Assembly: GCF_900103195.1 (NCBI RefSeq)
Contig: NZ_FMWU01000030.1
Coordinates: 1 to 64,000 of the forward strand
Direction of reading: 5' to 3'
From: Methylobacterium sp. UNC378MF
Lineage (GTDB): Bacteria; Pseudomonadota; Alphaproteobacteria; Rhizobiales; Beijerinckiaceae
Length of the DNA stretch: 64,000 nt
This document shows positions 9,219 to 16,807 of the stretch, piece after piece. The first letter of the stretch is position 1; the number at the start of each line of letters is the position of its first letter. The translations under genes and the position numbers were made by a program. The notes beneath the pieces are model-generated. The model was not told where the DNA came from, ran no database searches, and was given only the letters and a program-made list of their open reading frames with translations.

Positions 9219-9368
9219 GTGCCCGAGTACGACATCAAGATCGTCGTTCCGCGAGATCGGAAAGCCGCGGACGCGGAAAGCGAGACGCCGCCCAAGCGCA
9301 AGCTCGACTGGGATCGCGCCATGCGCGAGGCTGCGGAAGCGGAGCTCTCGATTCAGTCGCACGATTGA
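9219..9368 (+). CDS. Small charged hypothetical protein, 49 aa
   Basis: A GTG-started frame (MPEYDIKIVVPRDRK...) with high GC at third positions. It is rich in Lys, Arg, Glu and Asp and ends ELSIQSHD. An AGAGCGG sequence precedes the start. It follows the NUDIX gene by 98 bases. No family is recognised. The neat start, stop and codon bias support it, but its shortness limits confidence. Confidence 0.4.
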   Translation: MPEYDIKIVVPRDRKAADAESETPPKRKLDWDRAMREAAEAELSIQSHD

Positions 9369-9424
9369 GATTGCCGGACGGCGAAGCGCGTCTCGGCGAA
9401 GCCCAACACCTCCTGCCGCCCTTC

Positions 9425-10663
9425 CTAGCCCGTCAGAGCGACCTCTCGCAGGAAGGCGAGCAGATCGTCCGACCTGAAGTGGTGCACGGCGAGCCCCGCC
9501 GCGCGGCCGGCGGCGAGATCTGTTTCCTGATCGCCGACCAGGAAGCTGCGCTCGCGGTTGATGTCCCAGTGGGACATCAGGTCGAGGATCATGCCGGGCT
9601 CGGGCTTCCGCCATCCGTGGGCCGCCCTGTAGGCCTCGACCGTCCCGTCCGGATGATAGGGGCAGTAGCGTAGATCATCGATATGCGCGCCGGCCTCGCG
9701 CAACTCGTCCCGCATCCAGGTGGTCAGACGGGCGACGTCGGCCTCGGTGTAGAAGCCGCGGGCGACCCCAGCCTGGTTCGTGACGACAAAGACGAAGAAG
9801 CCGGCATCATTCAGCGCGCGGACGGCGTCGCGCGCGCCTTCCATCCACTGGAACCGGTCCACGGAACCGACATATCCGTGGTCGTGATTGAGAACGCCGT
9901 CCCGATCGAGGAAAGCGGCGGGTCTCTTCCGGCGAGCCGGGATCTCACCCTGGGCCCGGGCGTAACTGTCGGGCACGCCGATATCGAGGAAGTAACCGTC
10001 GTGGGCCTCGCCCACCACGCGGCCCTCGGCGACCAGCGCGGGCAGGACGTCCCGTTCCAGCGAGCAGGCCGGCGGCAGGCCAGTCAGCGCATCGCGACGC
10101 ACCAGATAGACGCCCGCGTTGACGAGACCGGGACCCGGCTCAGGCGGCCGCTCGAGGAACGCGGTGATCCGGACGCCATCGAGGAGCGCGACGCCGTAGC
10201 GCGCGGCGTCCGGCACCCGACGGAGCGACAGGACCATCGCTGCCTCGGGATGACGCGCCGCCAAAGCGGGCAAGGACAGCAGATTCACGTCGAACCACGA
10301 GTCGCCGTTCAGCAGGAGAAAGGTCTCGTCCGCCTCGGGAAGGGCGTGCACGACGGCGCCGCCGGTCCCGGCCTGCTTCGGCTCGATCGAGACCCGCAGC
10401 GTCATGCCGAAGCGGCGGGCGACCGGGTTGTCGGTGGCGTAGGCGCGGATTTTCTCGCTGTGGAACGAGGCCAATAGCACGACGTCGGTGAAGCCGTGGC
10501 GGCCGAGTTCGAACAGCAGGACGTCCAGGAACGGCTCCCCGGCCACGGGCAACAGCGGCTTGGGCATCGCCGAGGTCAGCGCTCCCAGGCGCGTGCCGAA
10601 GCCGCCGCACAGGATCATGGCTTGCCGGACGGGGCGGCCGCTGCTCCTCTCTGTCTCGGTCAC
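9425..10663 (-). CDS. hddC-gmhB: Fused heptose-1-phosphate guanylyltransferase / heptose-bisphosphate phosphatase (HddC-GmhB)
   Basis: A 412-residue two-domain protein. Residues 1-245 form a sugar-phosphate nucleotidyltransferase (ILCGGFGTRLG, MPKPLLPV, LLNGDSWFDVN). Residues 246-412 form a HAD phosphatase of the GmhB type (FLDRDGVLNHDHGY, VTNQAGVARG, KPEPGM, VGDQETDLAAG). The phosphatase removes the 7-phosphate of heptose 1,7-bisphosphate, and the transferase then makes GDP-heptose. The E. coli GmhB zinc loop has C-x-H and then C-x-C. Here CPYH is present, but the second pair is replaced by HGW. The gene overlaps gmhA by 4 bases. Confidence 0.88.
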   Translation of the reverse strand: MTETERSSGRPVRQAMILCGGFGTRLGALTSAMPKPLLPVAGEPFLDVLLFELGRHGFTDVVLLASFHSEKIRAYATDNPVARRFGMTLRVSIEPKQAGTGGAVVHALPEADETFLLLNGDSWFDVNLLSLPALAARHPEAAMVLSLRRVPDAARYGVALLDGVRITAFLERPPEPGPGLVNAGVYLVRRDALTGLPPACSLERDVLPALVAEGRVVGEAHDGYFLDIGVPDSYARAQGEIPARRKRPAAFLDRDGVLNHDHGYVGSVDRFQWMEGARDAVRALNDAGFFVFVVTNQAGVARGFYTEADVARLTTWMRDELREAGAHIDDLRYCPYHPDGTVEAYRAAHGWRKPEPGMILDLMSHWDINRERSFLVGDQETDLAAGRAAGLAVHHFRSDDLLAFLREVALTG

Positions 10664-11262
10664 AGGCCGCCCTTCACGCTGCCATCCCCTCGGGGGAACA
10701 GGTTTTCCTCGACGAGGCCGCAGACGATGTGCGCGGCGGTGATGTGGATCTGCTGGATCAGGGGCGTCGCGTCCGACGGCGCGTGCAGGCAGAGATCCGC
10801 CCGCTCGGGCATCGCCCCACCCGCCGCACCCGTGAAGGCGACGACCCGCAGACCCAGGCCGCGGGCTGCGTCCATCGCCTTCAGCACGCTCGGCGAGCGG
10901 CCGGAGGTGGAGAGGGCGAGCAGGACATCCCCCGGCCGTCCGAGGGCCAGCACCTGCCGCTCGAACACGTGCTCGTAGCCGTAATCGTTGCCGATCGCGG
11001 TGATCACCGAGGTGTCGGTGGTCAGCGCCACGGCCGCGGCCGGCGGCCGATCGTAGTTGAGCCGCGAGACGAACTCGCCCGCGATGTGCTGCGCGTCGCC
11101 GGCACTGCCGCCGTTGCCGATCGTCAGGAGCTTGCCGCCGCCGCGCAGGGACGCGGTCACGAGATCGGCGATCTCGGCGAGGGTCGCGTGGAAGCGGGAA
11201 TCGTCGAGAGCGACCTGGAACGTGTTGCGGGTCTGCGTGAGAAAATCGACGATGGCGCTCAT
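10660..11262 (-). CDS. gmhA: Phosphoheptose isomerase (SIS domain)
   Basis: A 200-residue SIS-domain protein of GmhA length. It has LLTIGNGGSAGDAQHIAGEF, the substrate and phosphate loop, DTSVITAIGNDYGYEHVFERQV, which carries the catalytic Glu region, and LALSTSGRSPSVL, the second phosphate loop. The catalytic His lies in the C-terminal QQIHITAAHIVC. It converts sedoheptulose 7-phosphate to D-glycero-D-manno-heptose 7-phosphate, the first step of heptose activation. ATG 11262 follows GAGGAGA. It is coupled to hddC-gmhB. Confidence 0.9.
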   Translation of the reverse strand: MSAIVDFLTQTRNTFQVALDDSRFHATLAEIADLVTASLRGGGKLLTIGNGGSAGDAQHIAGEFVSRLNYDRPPAAAVALTTDTSVITAIGNDYGYEHVFERQVLALGRPGDVLLALSTSGRSPSVLKAMDAARGLGLRVVAFTGAAGGAMPERADLCLHAPSDATPLIQQIHITAAHIVCGLVEENLFPRGDGSVKGGL

Positions 11263-11344
11263 GATCTCCTCGGTCCGTTCCCGCGCCGGCCGACCTGTCG
11301 GGCCGCCCGGCGGGGCGCTCGCTGCTGGGCTGGGGCCGTCCGGA

Positions 11345-12277
11345 TCAGACGTTAGCGAACCGCGAGTTGCGGATCATCCGGAAGCCCTTGATCAGCTCCT
11401 TGATGCCCCGGTCCAGATCGAAATCGGGGAACCAGCCGGTCGCCTCCAGCTTCTCGTTGGACACGATGTAGTCGCGCTTGTCCGGATCCTCGCCGATCGG
11501 CGCCTCGACGTAGACGAAGTTCGGAACGTGCGCCTTGATGCGCGCGCAGAGTTCCAGCTTCGACAGGTTGGCGCTCGACAGGCCGAGATTGTACGCCTCG
11601 CCGCGCATCCGGCCGTAATTGTCCATCGCGTGGATGAAGCCTTTGGCGACGTCGCGGATGTGGATGTAGTTGCGCTTGAAGTGGCCCTCGAAGACCAGGA
11701 GCGCCCGGTCGGTCACGGCCCGGTGTGTGAAGTCGTTGACGAGGAGGTCGAGCCGCATGCGCGGCGCCATGCCGAACACCGTCGCGAGCCGCAGGCTGAC
11801 GCCGCGCCCGCTGTCGAGCACGGCCTTCTCGGCCTCCACCTTGGTGGTGCCGTAGAGCGAGATCGGCCGCAGGGGCGATTCCTCGGTGCAGAACTTGCCG
11901 GCCTCGCCGACGCCGTAGCCCGAGTTGGTCGTCGGGTAGACGATCCTCTGCTCGCCGCCCGCACGCTGGACCAGGGCGATCACGGCGTCGCGGTTCAGCG
12001 TCGTGGCGCCGATCGCGTCCTCCTTGCAGAGGGGGGCGCCGACCAGGGCCGCGAGGGGGATGAGCACGTCGTGCTTCGGGATCAGCTCGTCCAGGATGCG
12101 CGTGTCGCGCGCGTCACCCTTGATCGGCTCGAACGTGTCGTACTGGCAGGCCGAGAACAAGTCGGGGGCGCCGGACTTGAACGTGTCGAGCACCGTCACG
12201 TGGTGCCCGCGCTCCAGAAGCATCGGCACCAGAATCGTCCCGATATAGCCCGCGCCGCCGGTGATCAGAATTCGCAT
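11345..12277 (-). CDS. NAD-dependent epimerase/dehydratase (nucleotide sugar)
   Basis: A 310-residue extended SDR starting MRILITGGAGYIGTILVP. It has catalytic PTTNSGYGVG and YGTTKVEAEK. HFKRNYIHIRDVAKGF is typical of nucleotide-sugar epimerases. It lies between the heptose kinase and isomerase genes, so GDP-heptose or a derivative is the likely substrate (inference). ATG 12277 follows GAGAGG. Homologues are often annotated as UDP-glucose 4-epimerase-like, which should not be taken literally. Confidence 0.83.
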   Translation of the reverse strand: MRILITGGAGYIGTILVPMLLERGHHVTVLDTFKSGAPDLFSACQYDTFEPIKGDARDTRILDELIPKHDVLIPLAALVGAPLCKEDAIGATTLNRDAVIALVQRAGGEQRIVYPTTNSGYGVGEAGKFCTEESPLRPISLYGTTKVEAEKAVLDSGRGVSLRLATVFGMAPRMRLDLLVNDFTHRAVTDRALLVFEGHFKRNYIHIRDVAKGFIHAMDNYGRMRGEAYNLGLSSANLSKLELCARIKAHVPNFVYVEAPIGEDPDKRDYIVSNEKLEATGWFPDFDLDRGIKELIKGFRMIRNSRFANV

Positions 12278-12344
12278 CGTTGCCTCTCGTCGCGATGGGT
12301 CAGCGGCCCGGCTGCGGCCGGGCTGGAGCCTGTGAGGACGCCGC

Positions 12345-13346
12345 TCAGCGCGTCTGGCGATAGATCAGGGTGGACCCGTCGACGTCGATGCCGATCGGAA
12401 CGACGGACAGCGGCGCGACCCGCTCGATCAGAGCCGGAAGCCGGTCGGGATCGATGAGAGCGAGGAAGAAGCCGCCGCCGCCCGCGCCGCACAGCTTCGC
12501 TCCGTAAGCCCCCGACGCGATGATCGCTTCGAACAGATCGTCGAGAATTGCGTTCGAGACCTCGCGCGACAGGGTTCGCTTGATGCGCCACGAGGCGGAG
12601 AGCATCTCGCCGAGTTGCGTGAGCCAGCCGCTCGTTCCCGCCTCCAGCAGCGAGACGCATTCCTCGACGAGGCGGTAGAGTTCGGACAATTCCTTGTCGA
12701 TCGCGCGCGCGCGGGTCACGGCGATCTGCGCCGCGACCGTGGTCGTTGCGCGCCGTGCGATGCCTGTATGCACAAGCACCATCGATGCGTTGAGTTGCTG
12801 TATGGCCGCGGAACTCATCTGGACGGGCGAGATTCGTATCGCGGAACCGCTGAAATCGAATCGATTGATGCCGCCAAACGCAGCATGAAGCTGGTCCTGG
12901 ACGCCGACGTTCTCGCGCAAAATCTCGCGCTCGACTTCGATCGCCTTCTTCGACAGCTCGATCTTCGTAGGCTTTTGATTCAATATCGCGTAGATCGTAC
13001 GCAAGAAGCCGACAGTGAAAGCGGAAGACGATCCGAGCCCGCTTCCAGCCGCCGGCAAGTCGGAGATGATGCTCATATCGAGCCTTCGACTCACGTCGAA
13101 ATGCTTGAGCACCTCTCGAACAACCGGATGTTCTATTTCATCGATATTGTTGCAATGCTCAACGCGCGAATAACTAAGTCTATAATTGTAGTCCTGGCAG
13201 CCAATCAAATCCAGCGCCGCGATGATGATGTACTTGTCAATCGCGGCGCCAACGACAGCGCCCGGCGCCCGCTCAAAATACTCCGGGTAATCTGTGCCGC
13301 CGCCGAACAAGCTAATTCGAAGCGGGGTCCGCGTGACCGTCAGCAT
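12345..13346 (-). CDS. hddA: D-glycero-alpha-D-manno-heptose 7-phosphate kinase (GHMP family)
   Basis: A 333-residue GHMP kinase. RTPLRISLFGGGTDYPEYF at the N-terminus is characteristic of heptose and fucose GHMP kinases. The ATP loop is DLPAAGSGLGSSSAFTVG (about residues 96-113). The third motif is KLCGAGGGGFFLAL near residue 283. It phosphorylates heptose 7-phosphate at C1 with alpha configuration, feeding the fused HddC-GmhB. It is the first gene of the minus-strand set running to 9425. Its 5' part is less GC-rich than its neighbours. Confidence 0.85.
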   Translation of the reverse strand: MLTVTRTPLRISLFGGGTDYPEYFERAPGAVVGAAIDKYIIIAALDLIGCQDYNYRLSYSRVEHCNNIDEIEHPVVREVLKHFDVSRRLDMSIISDLPAAGSGLGSSSAFTVGFLRTIYAILNQKPTKIELSKKAIEVEREILRENVGVQDQLHAAFGGINRFDFSGSAIRISPVQMSSAAIQQLNASMVLVHTGIARRATTTVAAQIAVTRARAIDKELSELYRLVEECVSLLEAGTSGWLTQLGEMLSASWRIKRTLSREVSNAILDDLFEAIIASGAYGAKLCGAGGGGFFLALIDPDRLPALIERVAPLSVVPIGIDVDGSTLIYRQTR

Positions 13347-14016
13347 AAAAGTATTCCGGGTCTTTCATTTGCATGACGCAACCAAAGGCAACAAGCTTTC
13401 GACCAGAAGCTTCCCGATCGCCGTTCCTAGAAAAGCACGCCTACCATTATCGTCTCACCCGCGCCAGACATGAGACAACTCCATGCCTTAACGACACCAT
13501 AAAATGCCTCTCCCATCGAATTCCAACTTAAAAATTTTGTTAAACAATTTGGAATTGATTTCAAATCTTGAACAACGGAGCTCCATAACTTCCAAGTGCG
13601 CTTTTCCGCCATCGATGATCGACAGCATGGCACTTATGGGCTCCTGTCGGCAGTTGGAGCCGACTCGGACCTTTAGGTGAACGTGCAATGACATCGCCGA
13701 TCTCGCGACTCGGTTGCGAGGACCTAGCGGCAAGAGGCCTGAGCTGGAATCAGACCGCGGTTCCGATAGCCTCGCCCCCCTCGACAGCCATGGCAGATGC
13801 CCACCGCCACATCTCGCCGAGTCGTCTCAACCGAGCACTTGTCGGACTGCTCACATCTGGCGAACTCACAACTCGTTAAAGCCACAGCTTCGGGGGAAAC
13901 GTCGCAAGCGAAAATTGCTCGATCATAGTTAAGAGACGGTAAAAATTTTCCGTTATCCTCCGTCCGGGTAGGGACGAGGTGCCAAGGAGGCATCGTCGGA
14001 CCACTTTCGGCGTGCA
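13347..14016. other. Gene-poor, lower-GC stretch
   Basis: No convincing intact gene. On the minus strand between about 13690 and 13430, two adjacent frames resemble a decayed PilZ-like domain. One reads AMLSIIDGGKAHLEV then GRGILWCR and stops. The other continues VVKAW and MVGVLF. A single frameshift would join them. The resemblance is weak and unproven. The rest shows no feature I can name. Confidence 0.35.
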
Positions 14017-14223
14017 ATGGGATTTCAGACCTCCCATGCGATCCTAAGTAGTCCCGCCTTGATGCTTCTGGCGATCGCCTACGTGCTAATCGGCAGTGCC
14101 ATGAGACGGGAAGGCTGCGCGACGAGTTCAAACGGCGGGCGCTTCATCGTTCCCGACGGCCATACGGCTCAGATTGACCGCTGTGACCGTCAGCAAGCCA
14201 AAGCGTACCTCGACCAGACGTAG
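14017..14223 (+). CDS. Possible small membrane-anchored protein, 68 aa
   Basis: An open frame encoding an N-terminal hydrophobic segment (ALMLLAIAYVLIGSAM) followed by a polar tail with two Cys (GCATSS, DRCDRQQ). That is the layout of a small exported or membrane protein. There is no clear ribosome site before ATG 14017, and codon bias is only moderate, so it may be spurious. No family is recognised. Confidence 0.3.
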   Translation: MGFQTSHAILSSPALMLLAIAYVLIGSAMRREGCATSSNGGRFIVPDGHTAQIDRCDRQQAKAYLDQT

Positions 14224-14361
14224 ATTTCGGCACCGACGCAAACCTATCGCTTGCCCCCCGCGCGAGAGCGCGCCCCTAGATGCCGACACGGGGGCGTGAC
14301 CTGACCGGTATTTTGGACCGAGCCATTTGCCACAAGGACGAGTCGGAGCAGGCAGATGTGA

Positions 14362-14395
14362 CATGGGCGATGAGAAGTCGAACTCATCGCCCGTG
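14362..14395. terminator. Strong stem-loop
   Basis: GGGCGATGAG (14365-14374) pairs perfectly with CTCATCGCCC (14383-14392) around the 8-base loop AAGTCGAA. The stem extends to 13 pairs if one G-T pair is allowed. It lies between no obvious genes and has no T-tract. It might be a terminator, a structured RNA element or a protein site. The rest of 14224-14619 holds nothing I recognise. Confidence 0.4.
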
Positions 14396-14619
14396 GATGA
14401 TCGTTTCTCCTTGATAGATTTTCTGGAATATACGGTCTCTTTTCCACCCAGGCGTGACGTTGGTGAGCGCGCCACAGGCAGCAGGTGGTCGCAAGCCGAC
14501 CGATAGCTCCAGGCGTTCAAGCCGGAGAAACCGGCTCTCCCCACTGCAGCCCAGCTTATGACCGCGTCACATACGAACGATTCATCGTCGCAGCTCCCGG
14601 TGCATCTCGAAGGTGCGTA

Positions 14620-15837
14620 TCACTCCTTCACCGACTTGCACGTGCTTTCGGAGAGCGGTTGAAATGCTTGTTCACCAGGAATGGTCTTCAGAATTTTATA
14701 AAAATCCCATGGTCCCTTCGATTCCGCCGGCGCCTTCACTTGGGCGAGATACATGTCGTGCACCATGCGTCCGTCCGGCCGCAGCTTGGCGTTTCGCGCG
14801 AAGAAGTCCTGGATCGGCAGCTCGCGCATCTTGGCCATGACCCGCAGGCCGTCGTCGGTCCCGGCGGCTTCCGCCGCTTTGAGGAAATGGAGCACTGCCG
14901 AATAGTCTCCGGCTTGCACCATGGTCGGCATCCTGCCGCCCATCCGCTCGCCGAATCGCTTGGCGAAGGCGCGCGTCTGCTCGTCCATGTCCCAGTAGAA
15001 GCCCGTCGTCAGGATCATGCCTTGAGCGGCCGGCAATCCGACGGAATAGATGTCGGTCAGGAAGATATTGAGGCCGCCCAACCGCTGCCCGCCCTGAAGA
15101 ATCCCGAACTCGCTCGCCTGCTTGATGGTGTTGATCGTGTCGGCGCCGGCATTGGCCATGCCGATGATCTTCGCGCCCGAGGCCTGTGCCTGCAGCAGGT
15201 AGGATGAGAAGTCCGGATTGGGGAAGGGGTGTTTGACCGACCCGAGCACCGTGCCGCCCTTGGCCTTGACGACGCGGGTGACCTGCGCCTCCAGGTCGTG
15301 CCCGAAGGTGTAATCGGCCGTGATGAAGAACCACGTGTTCTTCGGATCATCGGCCAGAGCCGAAGCCGTCCCGGCTGCGAGGGCGTAGGTGTCCCAGGTC
15401 CAGTGGGCGCCGGTCGGTGAACAGGCGGCGTTGGTCAGCGCCATGGAACCGGCACCGGAGTTGATGTCGATCTTCCCCTTGCTGCGCGCGACCTCACGCA
15501 CGGCCAGACCCGCCACCGAGGAATTCGTGTCGAAGATCGCGTCGACACCTTCGGTATCGAACCAACGGCGCGCGATCGAGGAAGCAATGTCCGCCTTGTT
15601 CTGGTGATCGGCGAAGATCAGCTCGACCTTTCGGCCATTGATCGGACGGCCGAAATCCTCCACCGCGAGTTGGGCGGCTGTCACGGATCCTCGGCCGGCG
15701 AGATCCGAATAACCACCGGACATGTCGGTCAGGATGCCGATCTTGATGCCGTCGTCGGCAAATTGGGCTGATGCCGGCACGATGGTCAGGAGGCCGGCGG
15801 CGAAGGCGGCGGCCGCCATCAGGTTACGACGGATCAT
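14620..15837 (-). CDS. Branched-chain amino acid type ABC transporter substrate-binding protein
   Basis: A 405-residue periplasmic binding protein of the LivK/Peripla_BP_6 type. A Sec signal peptide ends near PASAQ (residues 1-24), followed by IKIGILTDMSGGYSDLAGRG, the family's N-terminal signature. The later sequence FFITADYTFGHDLEAQV is also typical. It is the last gene of the region 2 operon, more than 8 kb from the first LivK-type gene. The single importer may therefore use two receptors for related ligands. GGGGAGGAA precedes ATG 15837. Confidence 0.88.
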   Translation of the reverse strand: MIRRNLMAAAAFAAGLLTIVPASAQFADDGIKIGILTDMSGGYSDLAGRGSVTAAQLAVEDFGRPINGRKVELIFADHQNKADIASSIARRWFDTEGVDAIFDTNSSVAGLAVREVARSKGKIDINSGAGSMALTNAACSPTGAHWTWDTYALAAGTASALADDPKNTWFFITADYTFGHDLEAQVTRVVKAKGGTVLGSVKHPFPNPDFSSYLLQAQASGAKIIGMANAGADTINTIKQASEFGILQGGQRLGGLNIFLTDIYSVGLPAAQGMILTTGFYWDMDEQTRAFAKRFGERMGGRMPTMVQAGDYSAVLHFLKAAEAAGTDDGLRVMAKMRELPIQDFFARNAKLRPDGRMVHDMYLAQVKAPAESKGPWDFYKILKTIPGEQAFQPLSESTCKSVKE

Positions 15838-16057
15838 TTCTTCCTCCCCTGTCTCTTGCTTATGATGTGCGCTCTCCGCTGCCGGAGAGATCGAGTGTCG
15901 CCCCGCGTGGCGCTGAACGGCGGCGCGGTCAGGTCGCCGCGCCCCTCGGGATGGTGTGCGTCGGCCCCAGGAGCGGCCGGTGCGCTTCGGCAGGCCGCCG
16001 TCGGCGCGGTGCTGTCACCAGGCGCCATCGCCCCATACCGAGGAGGGCCTTTCGCCC

Positions 16058-16354
16058 TCAGAGATAGCTTCGGCCGTCGAGGTAGGCCTTGCGCCAGCGC
16101 CTGATCTCGACGCGCTCGAACAGGCCCACCTTGAAGAACGGGTCCGCCTGGATGAGGGCCTCGGCTTCGGCGCGGGTGTCGACATCGACGACGTACAAGC
16201 CGCCGCCAGCATCGCTTCCGTCGTCGTTCAGCTTCGCGCCGCAGGCCAGGAGCCGATCCTTGATCTGGTCGAGATAGATCAGATGCTCCGCGCGGTTCGC
16301 TCTGCGCATGTCAAGGCTTCCGGCCTTGTCGAAGGTCTCGATCATGTACGGCAT
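16058..16354 (-). CDS. YCII-family protein
   Basis: A 98-residue YciI/YCII-like protein. It has the HLIYLDQIKDRLLACGAKL and GGGLYVVDVDTRAEAEALIQADPFFKV pattern, matching the ferredoxin-like fold with a conserved His and an ADPF motif. Members act as small dehydrochlorinase-type or ring-fission-associated proteins, and most are uncharacterised. It lies 13 bases after the muconolactone-isomerase-like gene, which has a similar fold. A role in a catabolic pathway intermediate is inferred from that context. Confidence 0.75.
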   Translation of the reverse strand: MPYMIETFDKAGSLDMRRANRAEHLIYLDQIKDRLLACGAKLNDDGSDAGGGLYVVDVDTRAEAEALIQADPFFKVGLFERVEIRRWRKAYLDGRSYL

Positions 16355-16367
16355 GGGAGATCACCCG

Positions 16368-16652
16368 TCAGTTGGCTGCGATGGCGGAGGGATGCTGCGC
16401 CAGCGGCGTGACGCTCAGCGACATGTAGGGGTAGAGCGGCAGCGAAGTCAGGATGTCGTGAAGCTCGTCGTTGCCGGCAACATCGAACACGCTGTAGTTG
16501 GCGTACTGTCCGGCAACGCGCCACAGGTGCCGCCACTTGCCCTCACGCTGCAGCGCCTGCGCGTAGGCCTTTTCGTCAGCCTTCAGGCGATCTGCCTCGG
16601 CCTTTGGCAGAGTGGCCGGAAGGTTGACCTGCATGTGGACCATGTAGAGCAT
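16368..16652 (-). CDS. Muconolactone delta-isomerase-like protein
   Basis: A 94-residue protein of CatC length. It begins MLYMVHMQVNLPATLPKAEADRLKADEKAYAQ in short order and ends LPLYPYMSLSVTPLAQHP, matching the muconolactone isomerase family start and the PLFPYM-x-x-x-VTPL motif. CatC shifts the double bond in muconolactone in the beta-ketoadipate pathway. No catA or catB is in the window, so the true substrate may differ. ATG 16652 follows AGGA. The longer open frame upstream has no support. Confidence 0.75.
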   Translation of the reverse strand: MLYMVHMQVNLPATLPKAEADRLKADEKAYAQALQREGKWRHLWRVAGQYANYSVFDVAGNDELHDILTSLPLYPYMSLSVTPLAQHPSAIAAN

Positions 16653-16807
16653 GTCGGCGATCCTGTGCTGCGGGCGCGTGTGAACGCTTCTGACGTGAGA
16701 TGGTCTGCCGTGCTCGCTGCCGGCTGAAGACGAGACCGAACTGGAGCCACCGCGGTGCGGACGCGCTGTGCTGCGTCTCCCGGCGGCCCCGCGATGGAGG
16801 GCTCTCC

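Noticed and set aside
16368..16652. Assigning a beta-ketoadipate pathway on the basis of the CatC-like gene
   Set aside because: No catA, catB, pcaD or other pathway gene is in the window. CatC-like proteins occur in other contexts.
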